Positions 37,843-44,178 of a stretch of 44,178 nt of DNA are shown in pieces. This DNA is from a virus: positions 1-44,178 of IMG/VR virus record IMGVR_UViG_3300049215_000149. One strand, written 5' to 3'. The notes below the pieces were generated by a model. The model had not been told where the DNA came from. It ran no database searches and saw nothing but the letters and a program-made list of their open reading frames with translations. The first letter of the stretch is position 1; every line of letters starts with the position of its first letter. Both the position numbers and the translations under genes were made by a program.

Positions 37843-39320
37843 TGAACCTCACCGGCATCCTCGCTGGCTTCGGCCAGGGCCAGCAGTTCACCGCTGACCT
37901 TGCGCAGCGGCAGGCCGAGTCGCAGCGCACTCAGATCCTGACCCGCATGGCGCAGGAGCAGCTTCAGGACTACATCCGGCAGCAGGCGGCGCAGGGGACG
38001 GCATTCAAGGCGTTGCAGGAACTGGCGGGGAGTGCCGCACCGCCGAGCGGCGGCATGCCGGCTGGGGGATTGCCGGGCGATCAAACGGCGCTACCCGATG
38101 TGCCGAGCTATGGCGGGTCGATGACGCCGCTAACAGCCCCCTCGCCAAATCCACGGGCGTCATTCTCCACTGGCCCCACGGGTCTTGCAACGGGTCTCGC
38201 CTCGCCACAATCGCCTGTCGGCTGGCCATTTTCCAGCCTTCCCAAAACAGACACGCCTGCGCCACCCTCATCTTATGAGGCCGCCAGAGGGGGGCCTGGC
38301 GCGCCACCCGGCCCTGGCGCTCCGCTGACGCCACCACCGAAGCCTCCGATGGGAGCGTCGCCTCTTGCGGGCGCAGGCGGACAACCCAATCCGATCGCCC
38401 AGGCGGTGCAGCAGAATATTCCGCAGGGCATGACCGGCGTCGTCGGGCTGCCGCAACTCGCGAACGCAATTCAGCGGGTGGCTCCGAACGCCTCGGATCA
38501 GGAGAAATTCGCAGCGCTCGCACAACTCCAGCACCTTCTGACGCCTGACGCGAAGGCGCAGATGCAGGTGCTGATGGCCGAGCTGCGGGGCCAGATACAG
38601 GGCGAACTCCGGTCGATGACCACGCCGCACCAGCAGGCGCAATTCGATGAACGCGTTCGCCATGACAGGGCGATCGAAGCTCAGGGCGCGGAACGGAGCG
38701 CGGATGCACGGAATGTGCATGAAGATGCCGCCGCCGCCAGGGCTGACACTCGTCAGGATCGGCTCGATGCCAAAGCCGAAAAGGACGCTGAAAAGCAGCA
38801 GAAAGCACAGGACGCAATTCGCGAGCGCGATGCCATCGTCAAAGAGGCGACCGATCTCGCCGCGGCGGTGCGCGCCAATCCCAATCTGGTTGGCTTGCGG
38901 GGTGCGGGCGCCCGTTTTCTCGGCGGTGTCAAAGAGCAGGTTTTCGGTTCTGCCGATGATCGCACGAGAGAAGCTGACGAGTTTGCGGCGCGTGTCTCGG
39001 CACTCCAGGCGAGGCTCACGAAGCCTCTGCTCGGTGCCCGATATTTCTCGGGGCCGGCGCAGGCTCGCATGGCTGAATTGGTGCCGTCACTCGGCCGGCT
39101 CGACAATCCGACGCGCGTTACGTCGGCGCTCGACAATCTGTCGAAGATCATGGGCGAGATTTCCATTCCGGGCGCACCCGGCGGGACGGAGCAGATCGGC
39201 GGCGGCTCTCCCGCAGTCCCTCCCACGACTCTTACGGCGACAGGCCCCGGCGGCCACAAAATCCATAGCACGGACGGCGGCAACACCTGGCTTGACGAAA
39301 ACAACCAGCCGGTGCGCTGA
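37842..39320 (+). CDS. Internal virion/ejection protein, 492 aa
   Basis: It starts at 37842 with a TAATG overlap. N-terminal helical segment rich in Gln (QGQQFTADLAQRQAESQRTQILTRMAQEQLQ), Pro/Gly/Ser-rich linker (about 75-190), then a long charged coiled coil (RHDRAIEAQGAERSADARNVHEDAAAARADTRQDRLDAKAEKD) and a C-terminal helical part ending in HSTDGGNTWLDENNQP. This is the usual second protein of an ejection trio. Confidence 0.65.
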   Translation: MNLTGILAGFGQGQQFTADLAQRQAESQRTQILTRMAQEQLQDYIRQQAAQGTAFKALQELAGSAAPPSGGMPAGGLPGDQTALPDVPSYGGSMTPLTAPSPNPRASFSTGPTGLATGLASPQSPVGWPFSSLPKTDTPAPPSSYEAARGGPGAPPGPGAPLTPPPKPPMGASPLAGAGGQPNPIAQAVQQNIPQGMTGVVGLPQLANAIQRVAPNASDQEKFAALAQLQHLLTPDAKAQMQVLMAELRGQIQGELRSMTTPHQQAQFDERVRHDRAIEAQGAERSADARNVHEDAAAARADTRQDRLDAKAEKDAEKQQKAQDAIRERDAIVKEATDLAAAVRANPNLVGLRGAGARFLGGVKEQVFGSADDRTREADEFAARVSALQARLTKPLLGARYFSGPAQARMAELVPSLGRLDNPTRVTSALDNLSKIMGEISIPGAPGGTEQIGGGSPAVPPTTLTATGPGGHKIHSTDGGNTWLDENNQPVR

Positions 39321-42166
39321 TGCCATTGCCGCAGGGTTACACGCTCGATCAACCGCAACAGCCCGCAACAGCACAGCCGCACCTTCCGCCGGGCTACACG
39401 CTTGATCCGATCCCGCCGCCCGACCCGCATCAGGGTATGACGCACCAGCCGGTGCAGTTGCCCGGCGGTCGGATGCAGGGCGTCGACTACACGACAGGGA
39501 CGGGGTTTTTTGATCGGATGGCGCTCAATCAGGCGTCCAATCCTGCCGAACAGAAGCTCTACCTCGAAAAAAAGTATGGCGCCGATAAGGTTCACCAGGA
39601 CCCTGGTGGCCGTTTCTACATCATGACCCCTGACACCAAAATGGTAGCGCCCAGCGGCGGCTCGCCCTTTCAACAATTCAGCGCCGCGATGGCTGATCCG
39701 ACAATGGTCGGTGGCACCCTTGGCGGAGTGGCGGGGTCGGCGATACCGGGTGTCGGCACGGCGGGAGGCGCTGTTGCCGGGGCAATGGCAGGTGGCGCGT
39801 TGGGTCGCACTGTCTCAGAGGCGTGGAAATCTCTCGTCGGCACTTCCGCGTCAACGGCTGGCGAAAAGGCTCATGAGATTGGCTCCGCCGGCTTGGCGAT
39901 GGGAGGCGGCGAAGGTGCCGGCCGGCTGATCAGCGGCATCCCGAGCGCGGCCGGCTCTGTATTCCGCAGCAAAGTGGCGGGCGTCACACCAGAAAGCCGG
40001 CAAATGGCGGCGACGATCGAGCGCATGGGCGGGGTGGCTCCGATACAGACCGCAGCGCCCGGTCTGGCCTCGCCGTCGCAGAAGCAGTTCATTTCCGCAA
40101 AACTCGGCGAGGACTGGCTGGCTCAGCGCAACACGCCAGTTGTCCAGAAGCGGCTACAAGACATCATCCGGTCGTCCTCCTTGTCGCCCGTCGAGCGGGA
40201 AAACCTGATCCGACAGATGCTCGACCCGGCAGCCGCGGTTTCAACAACAGAAACCGGCGAGCCCCTTGTTCAGGCAGTGCGGTCAAAAGTCGCCGGTATG
40301 GAGGCAAACGTCTCTCGCCTGACGGCCGACGCCGACCGGATTCTCAATAGCCAGCTTTCATCGATTACCAGGCGCATGGCGAAGCCTGGCTCGCTTGGTC
40401 AAGATGTTGCGGCAGACCTAGCTACCTCCCGCCAGCAATTCAGCGAAGCAGCCCAAAAACTTTATGGCCCGATTGACAACATCGTCGGCGATCAAGCTGT
40501 TGTTCCGACCGCCGGGATCAAGAAACAAGCCACCGAATTGCTGCAATCCCCGCTTTTCGGGGACCCCCGGCTCGTCCCGGTCATGACCAATCTCTCGAAG
40601 CTGCCCGATCACATAAAATTCAGCGATGCGCAAGAAATCCGCACGCTGCTGAACAATTGGGAGCTTTCACCGGACCTTGCCGGCAGCCTGCCGAAACGGC
40701 AATTCAGTCTCCTACGGGACGCCTCGGATGCAGCGTTTACGGCGGCGGCGGATAATCCTGCGATAGCTCCAGCGATCGACATGCTACGCAAAGCCGATGC
40801 GTTCTATGCCGAGGGGATCAAGAAATTCAAAAATGTGACGATCAACCAAATCGTACATGACGTGCGGGACGGCATCGTCCCGAACCCGGTGGTGGTGGCA
40901 AACAAGGTGCTCCGAGAGGGGCAGCTGGAACAGGCGCAGACCATTAAGGGTATGGTCCAGCCGAGCGTCTGGGAACGCATCGCCGGCGCTGATTGGGAGT
41001 CTATCGTCGGTCATGGAGGAAGCGCCCGCGATCCGCAATCCGGCGACATCATCCCGCGCCGTCTGGCAGCCGAGGTCGCCGACCGTAAGGCAAGCGGGTT
41101 GCTCGATCTCACCTACGGGTCCAGGGCGAGGGATATCGAACTTTACGCCGATCGGGTGTCGGCGCGTGGCGGGAAACTCCCGCCCGAGGCGCTGGGCCTT
41201 GATCGCCTCGGCCGCACGGTGCGGGAGCTGGATGTCTCGCAGAAGCGCCTCGACGATTACCTGAAGACAAACTACCTGGCGGCGCTCGCAAAGCCCGGCC
41301 CCGTTTCGGACGATGCCGTGCGGTTTGTCGTCAAGCCAGGACAGACCGAGCGTCTTGAAATGGCGAGGGCGGAATTCGGTGATTCCTCTCCGCAGATGAA
41401 GGCGATCCGGACCCAGGCACTGAAGGAACTTCTGCACAGCGCTGTCGCGCGGTCTCCGACAGGGGTCGGACAAGCCATTTCGGGGACAGGCATCGAGCGA
41501 GCGCTTTCGCAATACACAACCCGACAACAGGAAATCTTATTCCCTGGGGGCTTAGCCGAGGACATGAGGCAGCTCGCCAGGGAAATTCGCGGGATGTTCC
41601 CTGGCATGGCCCGCGGCGATATGCTGACAGGCGCGCAAATCGCCGGAGCAATCAAAAATGCTCCTCTGTTGGGGAGCATGAGAGCGGCGCGGGCCGGGGC
41701 TATTACGGGCGCGGTGCTGGGCGGTCTGCCGGGGTTTGCGGCGGGGCCGGGCGGGGCAATGATAGGCGCCGGCGCCGGGGCTACAGTCGGCGCAATCGCC
41801 GGCGGATTAGCTGGCGGCCGTCTTGTAAAAACCCAATATTATCAAGCGTTGGCGTGGATTTACTCTCAGCCGCGAGTTGTTCGGATGTTGACGCAGGGGC
41901 TACAGCCGGGACCTGGGAAGGCAGTCACCCGCGAAGTGATCCGCGGCATCTTCCGCCTCGCCGGCTATGGCATGCTTCCCGACGTGCAGGAACAGGACCC
42001 GGCACTCGGCTCGTATCAGCGCGCTGCATCCGCTCGCACTTGGTCATCGCCATTCTCAAATCCGCTGCTGCCGCCACTCCCGCCGATGCGCGATCGCCTT
42101 GGTATCGGGGACCGCGGCCCGCAGGGCGGCACCGTTACGGGCGTGACGCCGGTCCCGCCGACGTGA
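39320..42166 (+). CDS. Large internal virion/ejection protein, 948 aa
   Basis: The start at 39320 overlaps the preceding stop (TGATG). The N-terminus has two copies of LPxGYTLD (residues 3-10 and 22-29). Two glycine/alanine-rich hydrophobic stretches (about 134-160, GGTLGGVAGSAIPGVGTAGGAVAGAMAGGALG; and about 797-835, GAVLGGLPGFAAGPGGAMIGAG...) could insert into a membrane. The middle is long helices. It fits the largest ejection protein of podoviruses, which crosses the cell envelope during DNA entry. I see no transglycosylase catalytic motif, though this is the most likely place for a hidden cell-wall enzyme. Confidence 0.7.
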   Translation: MPLPQGYTLDQPQQPATAQPHLPPGYTLDPIPPPDPHQGMTHQPVQLPGGRMQGVDYTTGTGFFDRMALNQASNPAEQKLYLEKKYGADKVHQDPGGRFYIMTPDTKMVAPSGGSPFQQFSAAMADPTMVGGTLGGVAGSAIPGVGTAGGAVAGAMAGGALGRTVSEAWKSLVGTSASTAGEKAHEIGSAGLAMGGGEGAGRLISGIPSAAGSVFRSKVAGVTPESRQMAATIERMGGVAPIQTAAPGLASPSQKQFISAKLGEDWLAQRNTPVVQKRLQDIIRSSSLSPVERENLIRQMLDPAAAVSTTETGEPLVQAVRSKVAGMEANVSRLTADADRILNSQLSSITRRMAKPGSLGQDVAADLATSRQQFSEAAQKLYGPIDNIVGDQAVVPTAGIKKQATELLQSPLFGDPRLVPVMTNLSKLPDHIKFSDAQEIRTLLNNWELSPDLAGSLPKRQFSLLRDASDAAFTAAADNPAIAPAIDMLRKADAFYAEGIKKFKNVTINQIVHDVRDGIVPNPVVVANKVLREGQLEQAQTIKGMVQPSVWERIAGADWESIVGHGGSARDPQSGDIIPRRLAAEVADRKASGLLDLTYGSRARDIELYADRVSARGGKLPPEALGLDRLGRTVRELDVSQKRLDDYLKTNYLAALAKPGPVSDDAVRFVVKPGQTERLEMARAEFGDSSPQMKAIRTQALKELLHSAVARSPTGVGQAISGTGIERALSQYTTRQQEILFPGGLAEDMRQLAREIRGMFPGMARGDMLTGAQIAGAIKNAPLLGSMRAARAGAITGAVLGGLPGFAAGPGGAMIGAGAGATVGAIAGGLAGGRLVKTQYYQALAWIYSQPRVVRMLTQGLQPGPGKAVTREVIRGIFRLAGYGMLPDVQEQDPALGSYQRAASARTWSSPFSNPLLPPLPPMRDRLGIGDRGPQGGTVTGVTPVPPT

Positions 42167-43491
42167 GAGTGCTGTTCATCGACGACGCCGGCGACGGCCT
42201 ACTCGACCTGGCGCTCCGGGCGCAGGCGGCAGACCATCAGGTGAAGTACTTCCTCCGCGTCTACGACCGCGAGAAACGACCGGTCGGCAAGGGGCTCGTC
42301 GATCGCGTCGATGACTGGCATCCCTGGATCAGATGGGCCGATCTGGTGCTGCTCGGCGGCAACGGCCGGTACATGCATGAGATGGAGCGCTGGCGCCGCG
42401 AGGGCGTGCCAATCATCGGCGGCAACCCCGAGAGCGCGTCATGGGAGCTCGACAGGCTCAAGGGCATGGCCGTCTTCCGGAGCGCGGGCATTCCGGTCCC
42501 GCCATATAAGGAATGCCGCGACTATACAGACGCTATTGGTCAACTGACGCGCCAGTTCGGCGACGGCGTTGCGATCAAGCCCTGCGGAGATGTGGCGGAT
42601 AAAAGCCTCAGCTTCGTTGCAAAAACGAGCGGGGAAGCCGTCTGGAAAATTGACCGTTGGAAGCACTCGGGCAAGGTCTTCCGTGAAGGTTTCATTCTTC
42701 AGGATCGCATTAAGGGCGTCGAGATGGCTGTCGGTGCTTGGTTTGGTCCGCATGGCTTTGCTCCGGGATGGGAGGAGAATTTCGAGGAGAAGCGCCTATT
42801 CGCCGGCGCGCTTGGTCCGAACTGCGGCGAGGCGGGAACCGTGATGCGCTTGGCTGCGAAGTCGAAACTCGCGGACAAGGTGCTGAAGCCGCTTGAGTCC
42901 GCGCTCGACGAGATAGGCTACATCGGCAATGTAGACGTGAACTGCATCATCGACGAGGAAGGCAACCCCTGGCCGCTGGAATTCACAATGCGGTTTGGCT
43001 ACCCGGCAATCAATATCGAACTGGCGCTGCATGATGGCGATCCTATGGAGTTTCTGGCCGGGGTCGCGAGCGGTGAGCCGGCCGGTCATCGTCAGCTCGA
43101 CAAGATCGCCGTGGGGGTAGTCGCGGCAATTCCGCCATATCCATTCGGCCATGAGAAAGCCGAGGAGACAGTTGGCGTTCCGATCTGGGGCGTCACGCCA
43201 AGTCTGGAAGAAAGCCTGCATCTCTGCGATGTCATGCAGGGCGAAGCGCCGCGGATCGTGGGCGGGCAGGTGAGTAAAGAACCGCATCTTTGCACCGCGG
43301 GCTCCTATGTGCTGGTGGCGACCGGGGTGGCCGACACCGTGACGCAGGCGCGCCAGCAGGCCCACCGCGTGCTCAACCGGCTGACGATTCCGGCGTCTCC
43401 GTTCTGGCGGAATGATATCGGGTCGCGCCTTCGGGGGCAGCTTCCCGATCTTCAGCGGCACGGGTACGCGACGGGGATTGATTACGCTTAG
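42163..43491 (+). CDS. PurD-like ATP-grasp ligase
   Basis: A 442-residue protein from GTG 42163, overlapping the previous stop (GTGA). The N-domain (MRVLFIDDAGDGLLDLALRAQAADHQVKYFLR, ADLVLLGGNGRYMHEM) and ATP-grasp core (VAIKPCGDVADKS, ILQDRIKGVEMAVGAWFG, GYIGNVDVNCIIDEEGNPWPLEFTMRFGYP) follow the layout of phosphoribosylamine-glycine ligase. The signature normally reading DHKR...GDGGPNTGGMG is replaced by FEEKRLFAGALGPNCGEAG, so substrate may differ. ATP-grasp enzymes join a carboxylate to an amine or thiol. The gene ends the late operon and might modify a nucleotide, peptide or glycan. It is not needed for virion structure. Confidence 0.75.
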   Translation: MRVLFIDDAGDGLLDLALRAQAADHQVKYFLRVYDREKRPVGKGLVDRVDDWHPWIRWADLVLLGGNGRYMHEMERWRREGVPIIGGNPESASWELDRLKGMAVFRSAGIPVPPYKECRDYTDAIGQLTRQFGDGVAIKPCGDVADKSLSFVAKTSGEAVWKIDRWKHSGKVFREGFILQDRIKGVEMAVGAWFGPHGFAPGWEENFEEKRLFAGALGPNCGEAGTVMRLAAKSKLADKVLKPLESALDEIGYIGNVDVNCIIDEEGNPWPLEFTMRFGYPAINIELALHDGDPMEFLAGVASGEPAGHRQLDKIAVGVVAAIPPYPFGHEKAEETVGVPIWGVTPSLEESLHLCDVMQGEAPRIVGGQVSKEPHLCTAGSYVLVATGVADTVTQARQQAHRVLNRLTIPASPFWRNDIGSRLRGQLPDLQRHGYATGIDYA

Positions 43492-43655
43492 CAGCAGTCA
43501 TCCTCGCCCCCGTCGTCGCCTTCGAGCGGGTAGTCTCCCGTGAAGTCCTGGGGCTCGATAACCTCCTCGTCATCGTTCGGCGGGTCGGGGTCATTGTTCC
43601 AGCCGATGTCGAAGTAGTCGTTTGGCCCCTCGTCCCAAAGGGCGATCTCAGCCAT
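43488..43655 (-). CDS. 55-aa extremely acidic protein, DNA-mimic candidate
   Basis: The ATG at 43655 overlaps the end of the upstream membrane-protein gene by eight bases. The protein has 13 Asp and 7 Glu and no Lys, Arg or His, for a net charge near -20, and ends in two cysteines (GGEDDCC). Aromatic residues (W, F, Y) are spread between the acidic clusters, as in compact DNA mimics such as T7 Ocr or phage anti-nucleoid proteins. It is expressed from an early-type promoter, separately from the late genes. The stop overlaps the end of the ATP-grasp gene on the other strand. Confidence 0.65.
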   Translation of the reverse strand: MAEIALWDEGPNDYFDIGWNNDPDPPNDDEEVIEPQDFTGDYPLEGDDGGEDDCC

Positions 43656-43818
43656 AGATTGCGGCCACGATCACGCCGGCGATGGCGACCGACAGCAGCA
43701 GCGCGACAAATATGCCACGCATCGGGTCGAGGTCGTCGCCCTCGGTGAGCGACCCGCCGGTGATCAGGCGTTCGGCGCGGAACCTGGTCATATTGTAGAC
43801 ATTCTGTATTTCTGGCAT
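43648..43818 (-). CDS. 56-aa tail-anchored membrane protein
   Basis: The start at 43818 has a strong AAGGGAC; a longer frame to 43893 lacks one. The N-terminal 33 residues are soluble (EIQNVYNMTRFRAERLITGGSLTEGDDLD) and the C-terminus is one hydrophobic helix (GIFVALLLSVAIAGVIVAAIYG). First gene of the two-gene leftward unit opposite the 67-residue protein. Possible superinfection-exclusion or host-membrane role, by position only. Confidence 0.65.
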   Translation of the reverse strand: MPEIQNVYNMTRFRAERLITGGSLTEGDDLDPMRGIFVALLLSVAIAGVIVAAIYG

Positions 43819-43842
43819 GAGAGTCCCTTCGTTGAAACGCTG

Positions 43843-43884
43843 ACGATAACCACCCTTGCGGTGAAGCGCAAGCCCTGTCATAAA
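43843..43884. promoter_or_regulatory. Divergent promoter with TTGCG-N6-CGCAA operator
   Basis: The palindrome at 43856-43871 is TTGCGGTGAAGCGCAA. Leftwards, TTGCGC (43871-43866) then 17 bases then TATCGT (43848-43843) would drive the membrane and acidic genes. Rightwards, TTGCGG (43856-43861) then 17 bases then CATAAA (43879-43884) is so close to the ATG at 43892 that the transcript would be leaderless. It is the same palindrome as in the 9942-10156 region. Confidence 0.55.
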
Positions 43885-43891
43885 ATGCAGC

Positions 43892-44095
43892 ATGAAAATG
43901 CCCAGCCTCGCCCGCCGCGCCCGCGCTCTCGCTTGGACTCAAGCCATGTTGGACGCGGGGTTTACCGAACATAGCCTGCGCGTGAGAGCAGGACTGCATA
44001 CGTCAACGACTCTGCCGCCCAGCAAGCGGCAACCATTCGAGCGCTACGAAAGCATCATCCCGGCCGATTGGCAGCCGGGGAAACCCGTGGAGTAA
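43892..44095 (+). CDS. 67-aa basic protein heading the rightward unit
   Basis: It starts at ATG 43892 (or 43898) directly after the palindromic promoter. The N-terminal half is a basic helical region (SLARRARALAWTQAMLDAGFTEHSLRVRAGL) that could hold a short DNA-binding helix pair. The second half is PPSKRQPFERYESIIPADWQPGK. As the first gene of its unit it is a candidate regulator that could act on the TTGCG sites, but I see no convincing helix-turn-helix. It continues into the GapR-like and RuvC-like genes across the join. Confidence 0.6.
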   Translation: MKMPSLARRARALAWTQAMLDAGFTEHSLRVRAGLHTSTTLPPSKRQPFERYESIIPADWQPGKPVE

Positions 44096-44178
44096 AGGGA
44101 ATGGCGGAAAATCTGGCGCACGCCGAGAGTAACAGCGGCGTGATCGACAAGGGTGCGCTCCAGCGATTCGTCGAGCGG
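43983..44178. repeat. Terminal overlap, right copy
   Basis: It repeats bases 1-196 with three substitutions. It holds the end of the 67-residue gene and the first 26 codons of the GapR-like gene, so both genes are continuous on the circular map. Confidence 0.9.
44101..44178 (+). CDS. 5' part of the GapR-like gene (duplicate of 119-196)
   Basis: The first 26 codons of the gene read in full at 119-373, identical in sequence, cut by the window end. It is the same gene seen twice because of the terminal overlap, not a second copy. Confidence 0.85.
   Translation, partial: MAENLAHAESNSGVIDKGALQRFVER

Noticed and set aside
41854-42162. Apparent N-terminal extension of the ATP-grasp protein
   Set aside because: Shadow of the ejection protein; GTG 42163 starts exactly at the Rossmann-like first strand.

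Overview
The window is an essentially complete tailed-phage genome of the short-tailed (podovirus) kind, linearised from a circular map. Bases 1-196 recur at 43983-44178 with three mismatches, giving a unit of about 43,982 bp. The DNA is GC-rich. A GapR-like protein, an N4-gp56-type capsid protein and a P22-like portal and tail set suggest an alphaproteobacterial host; this is inference from gene style, not from a search. I see no tRNA, CRISPR array, insertion sequence, integrase, DNA or RNA polymerase, primase or recognisable endolysin.

Layout. (1) 43892 through the join to 977, plus strand: a small unknown protein, a GapR-like protein and a RuvC-like resolvase. (2) 9941 down to 919, minus strand: a tightly coupled early operon of about 17 genes with RecT, a RepA/RecA-like ATPase, a DUF5131 (Gp37/Gp68) three-cysteine protein, a sugar-nucleotide epimerase, a degenerate hydroxylase-like protein and many small proteins. 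(3) 10157-10759, plus strand: a short early operon that begins with a 20-residue ArdC-like peptide and ends at a strong intrinsic terminator (10785-10806). (4) 10807-11249: a spacer of about 440 bases with a perfect 7-bp-arm palindrome. (5) 11250-43491, plus strand: the late operon. In order it holds terminase, a DHH phosphoesterase, portal, scaffold, major capsid, small virion proteins, P22 gp4/gp10-like tail proteins, an accessory block of exported proteins (25.9-33.7 kb), a lysis-like block (34.25-35.3 kb), a glycosyltransferase, a GNAT protein, three ejection/internal virion proteins and a PurD-like ATP-grasp enzyme. (6) 43818 down to 43488, minus strand: a small membrane protein and an extremely acidic 55-residue protein that could be a DNA mimic.

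Control. Both divergent promoter regions (9942-10156 and 43819-43891) carry the same palindrome, TTGCG-N6-CGCAA, three copies in all. Each copy overlaps a plausible -35 box, so one unidentified regulator could govern all four early units. A second element, GAYCTGGGGAGATC, occurs seven times within 830 bases around the starts of the first early genes and doubles as their ribosome-binding site.

Most unusual content. The late operon has a run of about ten proteins with Sec-type signal peptides or N-terminal anchors between the tail propeller and the lysis genes. It is interleaved with an O-antigen polymerase/ligase-like membrane protein, a collagen-like fibre and a small exported protein built from four 16-residue SKIVGFAVL repeats. 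With the epimerase and the glycosyltransferase, this looks like a cell-surface remodelling or extracellular-assembly module embedded in the structural operon.
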